60,000 nucleotides of DNA, taken from NCBI RefSeq assembly GCF_963678635.1, contig NC_087064.1:1211688-1271687 (forward strand), read 5' to 3'. Shown here one piece after another: positions 34,861 through 47,000 of this stretch; the stretch's first letter is position 1, and each line of letters starts with the position of its first letter. A program made the translations under genes and the position numbers. The notes below the pieces were generated by a model. The model had not been told where the DNA came from, did not search any database, and was given only the letters and a program-made list of their open reading frames with translations. The DNA comes from Symsagittifera roscoffensis. Taxonomy: Eukaryota > Xenacoelomorpha > Acoela > Convolutidae.

Positions 34861-37324
34861 TTTGGAACGATTACTTGAAAGTTAACTCATTCTTTTTTCT
34901 AATAAGAAAGAACTGAAACGTGCTAAGTTAGCAGATCAACTTTTTGAACGGTGAATCGGTTACAAACTCTTTCGTTATTCATTCAAAAGTAGAACTGAAA
35001 CGTGGCAATTTAGCTGACCGAGTTCATATTTGTACAAATTTGAACACAAGCAGTGATATTGAAATGGCGAAATGAATGCAAATTTGCTCTGAATAAACCA
35101 GTGGCTCTGCCCCTCAGAACACAGGGAGTCCTCTGTTTCAATTATGAACATTCACGAGTAGTCACGTTTGAGTGGTAAAGAAAGAAAGAAAAAGTTGAAC
35201 ATTATATTTAACATTAATACAGATAAGAGCAGCGAGTTAGCACAGAAATCGATCAAAAATCTTAAATAAGTCTTCCAATTTTTGTACTTCTCTCATTTTT
35301 TAGTAGATTAAACTTTCTGCTTGAAGTACTTAGTTGGTTATGAAATCTGTGACAAGGTGAAGGCAATTATAATTTCCAACATACTAAGAAAGAAACACTA
35401 ACAACACAGCGAGTTGGCTCAAAGGCTAGATACCCTCGGTTTCCATTTTGAGCCATCAATAGCAGGGACTCGCAAATGTAGGTTTTTGCAAATTTTTCAA
35501 ATATACATTATCAAATATACATTTTGTTAATGGTTTTCAATTTTACGAACAATAGTGCCTCAAAACACTCCAAAACTCAAGTAGCCGCAAGTTCGCCGCC
35601 GCAACGATCGTCAGACTTCAGGTGATACGGGAATTGAAGAAGCAAGGAAACATCTCAAAATTAACGGACTAGAGGCAGGACCTTTTGATAAGGGCATTGG
35701 GTTTTGCGTCATGAAAAAATAAACCTACAAACCTGGCCTAATTACTCAATTACGCAATCAGGACAGTTTAAAGACAAGACAACATGAGTGATTCAGTTGT
35801 TCTAAAAGTTGAGAAAAATCTGAACTACTGACCATGAATAAAAGGGATGAGATTAAAGATATACGCAAGGTTGAGGTCAGCGAAATGTCAGCCGGCACGA
35901 CTATATGGATTGGCACATAAACAAGGTACATAAACAAGATACACCCGCGCGGCCTGTCCCTCTAACTGCTCGCTTTACGAGAAAATGAATAAAACACTAG
36001 CAAGATATTTTTACGCAGAGGCAAAGCTTAGCTTCGCACCACTTGCTATAAAACACGAACATAAAAAATAAGAAGTCGAAAAAAAAGGAAAATTGTCAAA
36101 AAAAAACAAGGTTAACCATAATAATCGTAAACCTCGAAATAAGATAATTAGAATCCCAGCTAAAGCTAGAGGTAACTGTCTGATATTTTAAGAATTTAAT
36201 ACATTGATGCGGAACAAAATGTCTATATTCAAAAATTGGACTTTGCCCAATAGCAACTCTCTCTACTAAAATAATTGAGAAGACTGAAAATTTTTGAGAA
36301 ATAAGAATCTTTCCTGAGATATCATATTTTTCTTACAAAAAATGAAGAGTAGCCACTTCTGTAGGGAACAAGTATCGCAAGCGATTCCTTTGATTGAACC
36401 CTCCATCTCAAACTTCATAGGGTAGTTTATAAAAACTATTTAAAAAAACGATCAAATGTTCAAAAACTTGACCTTCGAAATCCATAACAATTTGTTGCAA
36501 AAGAAAGAAGTGACACCGCTTCAGCAGAAAATAGTTCCAAAATCGCGTTTCTCGATTGAACACTAAGCCTAAGATTTAGCGGAGTAGTTTTCGAGAAGGA
36601 ACGTGAAATCAGGGATCCTAAAACATCCGTAGACGAAACTAAGACACATAGAGAAGAGTAATAAAATGTTACGAATCAGGCAGGAGACCAGTGACTGCAC
36701 TGGTAACTTGCCTTTAAACAAAAATTGAAAAGACCATAAAGAAATAAAAACAGGTCTAAACTCGGAGAATCGCGACTCTAGGTCTTATTGAAAACAGAAT
36801 TCGGCACTGATTTATTTAGATTAAATCTAAATTTTTTTTTGGAAGAGTGTTTGCCTTGAGAATCTTAGTAGGTCTAGCTCGGACAACCCAAAAAAATCCA
36901 AAAAACGGTACAAAAACCAAGTATTAACTTTTTCGAGTATCATATCTTTTGTTTAATTTTTTTTGGAAAAAGCAACTTATGCAGAAAAGATTCATCCAAC
37001 ATGTTGTTTCGATTGATCGCAAGAACTCAAGATATAGGATGGTAGTTTTCGAGGTAGTAGCCAGAATTAGCCACCGTCAAGAAGTACGTCATAAAACACC
37101 TTCCGAACATGGCTTTTAGTAATAATCAATCTAAGGACAACGACACATGGTTTCAACAGAAGGATGGATAGTCCATGGTAAAGTTGCAACCCCGCTACAC
37201 TTGGATTCGAATGTCTGTTAATCAGATAGTCTCCACAAAAAAAAACTACGAAACCAACAGACAAACAAAAAATGCTTAATTCAATATATAATAATATTAA
37301 TAATAATAAAACAGAATTTAGGGT
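34861..37324. other. Gene-free spacer with decayed repeats
   Basis: Upstream side of the membrane-protein gene. No supported coding frame was found. Diverged satellite units related to the 29.3-30.3 kb array appear at about 36.28-36.62 and 36.88-37.05 kb (GTAGTTTTCGAG and GCCACTTCTGTAGGG landmarks), and a short dispersed motif at 36016-36045 is shared with 9388-9415. Confidence 0.5.
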
Positions 37325-37671
37325 TGTAACAGTCGCCTACTTCAGTCACATATGAGGCTTAAGAAAAATAGGCCCTATAACCATTGGCTCAAGATTCAGG
37401 GACACTATCTCTTGTGTTTTTCTACCTCAAGAACGGTCGGAGCCAATTCGGTTCGCTTGCGACATGAGACTAGAACCCGTTACAGCTTAAAGGCTACTAC
37501 CAAAATATCCCCTCACTCTAGAAAATAGAACGTTCCCATACTTAGGTCTCGAAATACCCAAAATACACAAACGCCGTTAAAAACAGGGTCGGAACAATCC
37601 GTTAAGTTACTTTTTATTGGACAGTGGAACTTTGATCCATTTCAAATGGATCAACCTAAAACTCGCCTTAT
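37325..37671 (-). mobile_element. Fragment of an older LTR (LTR-X), interrupted by copy 1
   Basis: It matches bases 1-347 (plus-strand numbering) of the 917-bp LTRs, from TGTAACAGTCGCCTAC to AAACTCGCCTTAT, with many more differences than the copy-1 LTRs show to each other. The expected continuation (CTCAACAT) is found on the far side of copy 1 at 53255-53262, so copy 1 was inserted into this LTR. Confidence 0.8.
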
Positions 37672-37960
37672 TGTAACATTCGTCTACTGCAGTCACACAT
37701 GAGGCTTAAGAAAAATAGGCCCTATAACCACTGGCTCAAGGGTCAGGGACACTATCTCTTGTGTTTTTCTACCTCAAGAACGGTCGGAGCCAGTTCGGTT
37801 CGCTTGTGACATGAGACTACGACCCGTTACAGCTTAAAGGCTACTACTAAAATATCCCCCCACTCTAGAATTAGAAACGTCCCCATACTTAGGTCTCTAG
37901 ATACCCAAAATACATGAACGCCGTTAAAAACCGGGTTGGAACAATCCGTTAAGTTGCTTT

Positions 37961-37966
37961 TTTATT
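37961..37966 (-). terminator. AATAAA poly(A) signal in the 3' LTR of copy 1
   Basis: The minus strand reads CTAATAAAAAAGC. It lies downstream of the TATA box in element orientation, as expected for the R region. The same site is at 52624-52629 in the 5' LTR. Confidence 0.5.
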
Positions 37967-38152
37967 AGACAGTGGAACTTTGATCCATTTCAGATGGATC
38001 AACCTAAAACTCGCCTTACCTCAACATAACAATCATAAAACACACTCTAGGAATTTAAATTTGTACTCACATAGTAGCACGCTCAAGAAGTGGGAAATAA
38101 TCCAGTCGGTAGTTAACTCAAGAATTAAATAACGTAACTAAATGAGTCTAAT

Positions 38153-38160
38153 GTTTTATA
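38153..38160 (-). promoter_or_regulatory. TATA box candidate in the 3' LTR of copy 1
   Basis: The minus strand reads ACTATAAAACATT. The identical site in the 5' LTR (52816-52823) would drive the element's transcript. Confidence 0.45.
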
Positions 38161-39018
38161 GTTTTAACAATGAGAACGAGTTTATACTCTAGACAATAGT
38201 TTTCTTGTGAACCATTAGGACACTCAAGCTGTCCACCTTTCCACCGAAGGTTCACTCTAGTCCAGTTCCGAATAATACTCCAGTCGTTATAATCCAATTC
38301 GAGGGAATGCTCTCGTCTCTGTCACAGATGGGACAGCTCTACTCTCGATTATGATAGTGATGGAAATTGCGAATAGCAATTTCCTACTGCTTTTTCTTAC
38401 AACTTTCCCGCGTGTGCGACTCAATTGTTCTGAAATTGTTCTGATCTCTTTTTCTGATTTTCAGTTCTCGCGAGAAAATCGTGCATGACAGGTTCCATTC
38501 GAAATTTTGAAAAATTAAATTTCACTCCAAAATCAAGTGTTTTTTGCTTCTCTCAAGGTCAAACTTCCAAATATGACCGACTGGCACATACTCCCCGGAC
38601 TCGAGATCGATGTCCTCATCGCGCGCTGTCTTCTGCCAGTGAGTCCCAGAAAAACCGAGTGTTGCTCAAGATACAGTGCCAGTGGTCATTTACAGAAGTT
38701 TGCAGCAGATTTAAGCTTATCTACACCCCAAAATTCACAGCCATTTAAAATTTTCACGCTATTGCTAAACAGCAACCAAAATCTGCATACACCTGCACCC
38801 TTGAATTTTCGCTTTTCAAGCCAATCATTTTAAAATCTCTTTTGTCCTATTCAATCAGGAAATTGTCATGCAGCATTTCGATTTATATAATAAATATAGT
38901 ATATTAGTAACAATATTTGCTTTGTTAAAATTTCTTTTTCGTGAATCCAAGTTTCACTCGGATCCACGCTCAAGCCCCCCTTCCCTCTCAAGACTCAAGA
39001 TCCATCCGATTTGCCCAT

Positions 39019-40350
39019 TCATCTCGTACTCTTCGCCTTGGAGGTACTGCATCCTGAAGTGCTAGATGCGGCAAACTGTCTCAACAGTTCCTCTTCATCA
39101 TCGGAACTAATCACAATCTCCTCCCAAGCCTTCAGCTGTTCATAGGATCGCATCCATTCTCTCTGCTCCTGCAATCTCTTTGCTTGGTTGGGTAGTGCCT
39201 TCACCCTAGCTTCTCGGTTCAAGCAAAAGGAGTTGTGCAGGCTCAAGCTCACGTTCTTCGCCAGGTCTTCCTCTAGTATCGACTCCCTCGCTTTGGTATT
39301 GTCTCTAGACATCTTCCCCACTCTTTTCCATCCCGTCGTGATCGCATTACGATGGGTTAGCAGGGGTCTCTTGAAAGCTTCCGGCCCAATCTCGGCCTGG
39401 AACTGTCGATACTCTTTTTGATGTTTTCTCATGTGATCTTTCGTTGTCATGTACAACCAAGACGTCAGTGTCGCCCGAAACCATGGAAAGTACCTCAAGC
39501 GACTCCATACGTGCCTGACTTCCGTCGGTATGGCGAATACTTTGCACGCAGTCTCAAACAACTCGAGTCTCCTGCTGTAGTCTATCGCGTATATTGACTC
39601 AGCCGTTGGCTTCGTCGCCTCCCGATACTTCGTTATATTCTCTTCTATCCATCTCAGAGCTAACATCGTACTCACTACTAAGAGCGTCACCTTCTGCCGG
39701 TGATCCGGTAGTCCGATCGACCGAATCTCTTCCACATCCCACACCAGGCAAAGGTTCTTGTGATCTGGATACCACACCGTTTGTGCCAAACAGTGGCATG
39801 GGCATTCCCCATGAGAGATCTCAATGCTCCTGAGATTACGCTCCCCTGAGGCTTCCAAGAGAGGCTCAAGCTCCATCATTTTCTCGTGCATCGTGTCGTT
39901 GTCTTCCAGGTTCGGAGTACTTCCCACAGGTTCCCCGATCACGTTTTGTCTCTCGTGATCGCTCGTGTTTTCTCTTTCCAACTTCAGAAGATCTTCTCCC
40001 CAGATTTCGCTTAAGTCATCTCTCAATTCTTTTGGTACTGTCCCTTTGATTTTTCTCAACAACTTGTGCGAGTGATGCGACATCCGAGCCAACCTCACGC
40101 ACTTGGGCACTGAGAAGGCCTTGTCCACCAGTATTCTCTGGCTGGACACTTCCACCATCGCCATGTGTAGCGGGTAGTGACTTCCGCACAAGTTGGCCAT
40201 CATTGACCCTATCAGCGATTTCGCGTTCAATGGCAAGCCATAAGCTTCGCTCATGGGAAATCCCATTTCCGCCTCAAGACCAACCTTCCAGCTCAGGATG
40301 TGTTTTTGAGTCACCTGCAACACCCCGGTCCTCCAACTGGAGGATGGCAT
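39019..40350 (-). CDS. Second ORF of copy 1, unknown function, ending in a SUMO-interaction-like motif
   Basis: 443 codons from ATG at 40350 to TGA at 39019, downstream of gag-pol. The protein is soluble, rich in Trp, Arg and His, with no transmembrane helix or signal peptide, so it is not an envelope of the usual kind. Notable stretches are WSRLRYFPWFRATLTSWLYM and, near the end, EEIVISSDDEEELL: a hydrophobic core followed by Ser and acidic residues, the usual pattern of SUMO-interaction motifs (inference). Copy 2 has the same protein with an N-terminal part longer by about 280 codons. In copy 1 that part is replaced by a short frame (40474-40276, MADRFWNSVPAVLRKPTLDE) in another phase, so this ORF2 may be a shortened version. 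I do not recognise the family. Confidence 0.75.
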   Translation of the reverse strand: MPSSSWRTGVLQVTQKHILSWKVGLEAEMGFPMSEAYGLPLNAKSLIGSMMANLCGSHYPLHMAMVEVSSQRILVDKAFSVPKCVRLARMSHHSHKLLRKIKGTVPKELRDDLSEIWGEDLLKLERENTSDHERQNVIGEPVGSTPNLEDNDTMHEKMMELEPLLEASGERNLRSIEISHGECPCHCLAQTVWYPDHKNLCLVWDVEEIRSIGLPDHRQKVTLLVVSTMLALRWIEENITKYREATKPTAESIYAIDYSRRLELFETACKVFAIPTEVRHVWSRLRYFPWFRATLTSWLYMTTKDHMRKHQKEYRQFQAEIGPEAFKRPLLTHRNAITTGWKRVGKMSRDNTKARESILEEDLAKNVSLSLHNSFCLNREARVKALPNQAKRLQEQREWMRSYEQLKAWEEIVISSDDEEELLRQFAASSTSGCSTSKAKSTR

Positions 40351-40510
40351 TCAGCATCACCGCCATTCTCTCGTCTATTTGGGTATAGTCCAAGTCCCTC
40401 AGGCGCCTGTACAGCTCATCAAGAGTGGGCTTCCTCAGGACCGCGGGCACGGAGTTCCAGAATCGGTCTGCCATTCTTTGTAACTTCGGGATGTATGTAG
40501 GTAGATGTTA

Positions 40511-40590
40511 ACCAGCTCAAGAATTACCTTACCAGCTCAAGAATTACCTTACCAACTCAAGAATTACCTTACCAACTCAAGTATTACCCA
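40511..40590. repeat. Tandem repeat, four 20-bp units
   Basis: ACCAGCTCAAGAATTACCTT is repeated at 40511, 40531, 40551 and 40571 with single changes. Copy 2 has only about two units at the matching place (near 56935-56975). Each unit contains the CTCAAG hexamer. Confidence 0.85.
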
Positions 40591-41018
40591 ATTCAAGAAT
40601 TCTCTAGAAATGCTCTCTTGCAAGTACTTGCTGTAGATTCGGATTATCGCGTGTTCAATCAAGATTCTCTCTTTCTGTTACTCGCTTGAGTGTAGTTGGA
40701 TTTTCAACTTTGTTTTTCAAACTTGATCTGAAAACAGAAAGCTCATTAAAACTTAGCATATCACGTCCCTAACCTAGAGACCCCCCTTCTACCCATGTGG
40801 TTAAAATCTTATCATTCTCATATCACTTAAAGCAATTCGATTGGATTTTCCCTTAAGAACATGCAGATTCATTTTATGTTTTAGCACCATCAATTCTTTC
40901 TTTTAAAATTCAATTGTCATGCCAATCACATCTTAAGATCCCTTTACCTGCGCCGCACCCCAGTACCTAACTCAAGACTCCTCCCTCACACCCGACCTGA
41001 TACCTCCATGTACCCGAC
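40591..41018. other. Spacer between gag-pol and ORF2 of copy 1
   Basis: No frame was seen. It is homologous to 56960-57392 of copy 2. How ORF2 is expressed (splicing, re-initiation or a promoter here) is not evident. Confidence 0.5.
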
Positions 41019-44000
41019 TCAGGTGATGCTCAAGTAGTACTTCTTGTGAAGATGCACCATTATCTCTGTTTCTGCAAAGACCACATGTAGGATAGCGTAC
41101 AATTCCCTCGAGCTCAGTTTGCCCCTGTTTGGGTCGTACACCGGCATCGAGACCTCCACTATTCCTCTTTCAATCATGAAGTCACGTAGTCTTGTCAGTG
41201 CCAATATCACGTGTTCGGGATCAATTGTGTTTCTGTCGTTGACTCTCGTTACTAGAAAGCAGAGGTATTTGCCCGGGACTTGTGCAACTGACGGTGGAAG
41301 CGCTGCTATGCCTCCCAGTCCTGGCCTCTGTCTGAACAGAAACTCTACGTTCTGGTACTCTCTTTTGAAGTCAGCCTCCAATCTTGATTTGAAACTCATG
41401 TCCGCCGTGATGCAGATCGCGCTGGTCCTGTTTGACAGGATGAAGTCGCTATCCGTTATCATGATGTTCTCTGAGTATTCATTGGGTATTTCGAATTTCG
41501 TTTTGAAATTCCTTCCTATGGTAGGCTCTGGTTCTTCTTCCTCCAGTTCCAATCCGCTTGTTTCCCTCACTTCCTTGAGCTTCTTTATCATCAAATTTTC
41601 GGTGTGGGTAAGTCCTACCCCCACTCCCCGGACAAAAATATTTATCGACGTCCCCGTCGATGTAGTCGGGTCTGAATTGTCCTTGGGGATGTCCAGTGGC
41701 CTGTCTGTTGCTGTCCATCCGAAAAGAGGGTCCTCTGTCTTCATGTAATTTGCTGCTGATACATCGATTTGCTGAATGCTTTGTCCTTCGCGGCTCTCGT
41801 CTTTGACATCACGCATCCACTCTAGAATCCTCAAGTTCGTGTTCTCCCTCCTTTCTATTTCACTCTGCTCGAGATCCGTCTCCAATTCTGGCGTCGAGTA
41901 ATCATCCTGCGGATAATGTCCACCATCGTCAATGACCTGCCATTCCTCTTCGGCTTCCAGTTCGCCTGCGCTTAGTAGTTCATCGCCCAACTTGTCTGGC
42001 TGTATCTTATCGATCAAGAAGTCATCCCCGTACCTATTGTACCTCATACCTGTTCGTTTACGATTGCCAGTCCTGGTTTCCGGTGGTGTTGGTCGATCCG
42101 GCTCCATCCACTTCGGTACCTCGTTTTGCTCTGGGTCGTTCCAGTCTTCTTCTACAAATGAACCTGCATCCGACTCCACTTCTATCTTTTCGTTGTCGTC
42201 CAAACTCAAGTTCTCATTACCATCATTTTTCTCTCTAGTGCCTTTCTCATTCACCTCGCACGCTGGTTCCACCACCAGGTACTCAAGACCTTCCATGTCT
42301 TTTGGTAGGCACCAGTCCTCCGGGGACGGGACATGAGGCTTCAGATTTTCGTAATGTGCTGCTCGCCCTGTACTCAAGCGATAGAACCGTCCTTGTTGAT
42401 GTACTTCCCTAATCATGAACGGTCCTCTCCATTTCTTGAGTAGTTTCTTTGTTCCCTTGGGCGGTATGACATTTTGGAAGACCCACACGTATTGGCCCAC
42501 TTCGTATGGCTTTGCTCTTAGTATCTTTTCGTCATATTTCTTGCGTTGCCTCATTTGCGCTTGCGCCGTGTTTCTCCGACATAGCTCGTTTAGCTCTTGT
42601 TGTCTTTTGATCGCTTCCTTCACGTATGCTTGAGGTGACGTCCTCTTCCCCTCGTACTCCGGGTAGAAGAATGTTATAGGCATTGCCCTTTCCCTGCCTG
42701 TCAACATCATAAAAGGACTGATACCCGTCGTTGAGTGCTGAGTACTATTATAGGCTCCTACTACCTGTGGCAGGTATTTGTCCCAGTCCGTCATGTATCT
42801 CGAGCAGTACACCCTGAGCATGTTGACCAGTGTCCTGTTCTGTCTCTCTACCAACCCATTGGTCTGTGGATGATAGGTCGTCGAGTGCGCTTGAGCAATG
42901 TGTGATCTCTTCATCAATTCTTTTGTCAAGTCCCCCACAAAAGCCTTGCCGTTGTCCGACTGGAAAGTCATTGGACAACCATACCGCGATATCCAATGCG
43001 TTATCAGGTGATCACATGTCTCCTCTGCCGAGGCTGTCTGGCACGGAACCGCTTCCGCCAACTTGGTGAAGTGATCTATTATAACTAGTATTTGGTTATA
43101 ACCCGACTCCGTCATGCAGATTTTCTGATGGTCTATCTGCACCACTTCATTGAATTCCGAACTTTCGACAGACTTGAGGGGAAACTTCATCTTCCTTGGG
43201 TCTTTTACTTGAAGGCATGCTAGGCAGGCATTCACCCATCTCTCGCAAGCTTTTCTCATTCCCGGCCAGTCGAACCTGTGAAGTATCCTTTGTTGTACTT
43301 TATCTATCCCCTGGTGGCCCATCTGGTCGTGTGATCTGAAAAGCACCTCCGTTTGGTACAATTGTGGTAGTATGATGAGGTTGTGTTTGTGTAATATTTT
43401 TTCCTCATCCCTTCTCTTGCACGCTACCACCCCTTCAGCTGTGTGATAAAGTAAGTCTCTCTTTTCTTTGTAGAACTGGCTCAAGATCTTGTAGCTGTCT
43501 TCCTCAAGTTCCCCCTTCTCCTTGACTCCCGAATGGATCCATTTGGAGAGGTTACTTGTCATTTTGTCATTCTTCTGGGCCCTTATTAGGTCAGACAGCC
43601 TGTATCTCGCCTTAACGTGCTCCTTTAGCGCCATGATCTGTCCATTCATCTCACCAGGGTTGTGGATGTCATCGCTCAGCTTCACACATATCATCCTTTT
43701 CACGATTTTCATGTCGTCTTCTGGTACCAGATTCGTTCTGACGTTTGAGTTGCACGATAGTTCCCTTAGTGGTTTTCTTGAAACTGCTATTTTCTCGAGC
43801 TCTTCACCACCTCGTACCTCTTGTATTTCCAGATTGTACGTCCCTGAAGATGGATCCGTCTGTAATTCCCTGTCGTGCTGTCTTATCTTCTCTTCCGCCA
43901 GTATCATGCATAGACTGTCTTGGTCTTCGCTGCTCTCATCCGAGTCTTCATCCCATTCTTCACGCTCCCCGGACAATTTCCCTTCTCCGGTTTCGTCTTT

Positions 44001-47000
44001 TTCCATGAATCTGGACCACTCCCCGGACTCTTGATCTAGTCCCAGGTGTTCAACTTCTTCTCTGAATGTTACTTTCTTATCCTTAACTTTTGTCTGTTCC
44101 AGAATTTTTTCGGGGATTTTTTCAACTAGTGATCGCACAACTTCCCTGCTATCAGTGATGCTTCCTTTTGAGACGTCAGTATTGTTCACTGTTTCTTCTC
44201 TCCGAAGTATGGTTAGTTCCGGTGCCTCCTGACCTTTCCCTTGGATCACGGGCTTGTCATCTGATAGTTTCTCAAGCAACCTCGTTAAGTCTTCATCTAT
44301 TCGGACCGTTCCCTCCTCTACCTGGATGAGATCATAACCTTTTGCCTTGAGTGTTTCCCTCACGATCTTGGACTTGAGCATTATTCCTATCGGAATCCCT
44401 CTGATTTTCTTCAAGATGGTCTTTTCAAGAGGCTCTTTCGGCAATTCGGGATGATCTTCAATCGGTTTGCCTGATTTGTCCAGCCATCTCGTGAGTGGAA
44501 GACTGTCGTACGTTTCTTTGTCCATGAAGGAGAAGCCGTCTTTGATCTCAGGTCTGTCCGCCTCTCTTTGTTCTTGCCTCTCGTAGAACTCCGTCTTCTT
44601 ACTCAAGCTGTCAGCATTTTGATGTTTATCTCGTGTTCTGTGCTCAATTATCATGTTGTATCCATCCAAGCGAACTATCCACCTCCCAATATAGCTCTGG
44701 TCCATTGAGTACGTTTTCAGCCAGCTTAGTGCTCGGTTGTCGACTCGCAGCTTGAAGGGCTCACTGCCTAAGTATGCTCTGTATTTTTCGACAAAGGTGA
44801 CCACCGCAAACATCTCTGCTTTCGGTGCTCCGTACTTCATTTCTGTGTCACTTAGGACCTTGCTCCCGTATGCTATTGGTCTCAAGACTGTCTTCCCATT
44901 CCATTCTTGTTCTTGATGGAGAATCCCAGAAATAGCGACTACTGACGCATCCGTGTCTAGCACGTACATCCCCTTCTCAGTCGGCATACCCAGTACTGGT
45001 GCCTCACACAGCTCTTTCTTTATTCTCTGGAATGACTCTTCTGCCGCGTTGTTCCACGTGAACTTCTTGCCCTTGTGTCTCATTAATTGTTGCATCGGGT
45101 ATACCTTGTCCGCATAGCCCTTGATGAATTCTCTATAATAGTTGGCGAAACCCAGGAAGCTCATCAACTGGTGCTCCGTCTTCGGTGATTTCCAGGTTAG
45201 GACTGCTTCCACGGCGTCTGGGTCAGGTCTGATACCGTGTTTATCTACCATCCTGCCCAAGTATTTAATCGAGTCCTTGAGTATCTCGCACTTTGATGGT
45301 TTACACTTCAGCCCCGATCTTTTCATGCACGCGAACACCTCGTCAAGCCTCTCGATGTGGTCTTCTAGTGTTGGCGTTGCTATTACCACGTCGTCCACAT
45401 AGCACATTACCAGGTTGCCGTACTTCTTCGTCACGCCTATCAACGCGTGTGCCATCAGCCGCTGAAACGTGGCTGTTGCATTGCAGAGTCCAAACGGCAT
45501 CCGTTTCCATTGAAACAGACCCAACTCGCAGGCGAACCCTGTCTTGTCCCTGTCTTGCTTCCTTAATGGTACCTGCCAAAAGGCCGAGCCTAAATCAAGA
45601 GTCGTAAAAAATTTCGCATCACCTAACTTCGAGAGGCTCTCATCAATTCTAGGTATGGGATAGGCATCCTTCACCGTGACGGAGTTCAGGTATCGAAAGT
45701 CACAACAAAACCTTAACTGGTCGCCTTTCTTTTTGGCCATCACTACTCCACACGCCCACGGTGACTTGGATGGTTCTATCATGTCATACTCTAGTAACGT
45801 CTCGATCTCTTTTCTACACGCGTCCGATTTGTGTGGGGTCATGCGCCTCGCCCCCTCCCTGTGTGGCACCGCGTTTTCCTCAAGTTCTATTTCATGTTCA
45901 ACAAAATTACAACACCCGATATCCGCCTTATGCCTTGAAAAAACCTCCTCGTTCCGCTCTAGTACGTCCTTGATAGCTTCGAGCTGTTCATCTTTCAGTT
46001 TGCCCCTTAAATGTTCAATCTCCGGCAGAACCGGTTTATCAGTTTGCATTTCATCTAGCGTGGGTCGCTCTGGAAAGTTCGAACAGCTCGAAAGCCCATC
46101 GTCCGTTTCTGACTTAAGTGATTTGATAAGACTTGAAGAATCTTTTATTCTCTGCAATCGTCTCAGGATACAAATTTTGTCCCTGTGATTAGGACAATCA
46201 ACAACTTCATTTTGTTTTGAGTTTTCAATTGTTTCGTATCGAGTTTTAACTGGTAAAGCATATCCCAGCTTCCTCCCTCTCTGTATCGTGATCGGTATAT
46301 CAAGGGTATTCAACAAGACACTGACGCAGAGGCCGCTCTTCGTTATCGAAAATGATCTTCCTAAAACAGCAGCGCTTTGACTATTGGGATTCGGAACTAT
46401 ACACACTTGCTTGTTGTCACTTAGTTCATTATAATTTTTCATCCTCAAGCTTACGATTGCCGCTTCATTAGCTTTTAACCTCACTCTCCTACTCAAGAAT
46501 ACCGGTGCTTTGTTTTCATTCGCCATTATTAAATTTACCGGTTTGATTGCGTACCTCCTATCCGGGTTCCGTATCCTGAACATTGCATTATTTAGATCAA
46601 TCGTTACGTCGAAATTCCTGATGAAGTCTCTGCCCAAAATGAATTGGTCAGATTCATCTAGGTTTTCTACCACGATGAAGCTCATCCACAGGTTACGTTC
46701 CCCCAAATTGAGGGCTATTATCGGCGTCCTGCCCAACACCCGAAGGGCCCCTTTGTTTGCAGCTGACAGCCGTATTCTCGAGTCTATCAAATCACCTTTG
46801 TCAAAGCCCATCTTTTCCCATGTTTCGATTGGTATGACGCTCAAGACTGCTCCCGTGTCGAGTAATCCACGTAACTGAGTCTTTTTGCCATTTATGTCTA
46901 GCACGTGCCCTGTCACGTCTGCTTCCGTCCCGATGTGCATTGCATCTTCTTCGAGCATAGCACAGTGTCCAATCGATCTTACTTTCAATTCTTCTTTCCC

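Larger units (their letters stand above)
37672..38588 (-). repeat. 3' LTR of copy 1
   Basis: 917 bp, reading TGTGCCAGTCGG...GAATGTTACA in element orientation. Against the 5' LTR I see two substitutions (near 37762 and 38052). It contains a TATAAAAC box and an AATAAA 190 bases downstream. Confidence 0.92.

Noticed and set aside
39019-40350. ORF2 as an envelope protein
   Set aside because: No signal peptide, transmembrane helix or glycosylation-rich ectodomain was seen in either copy.
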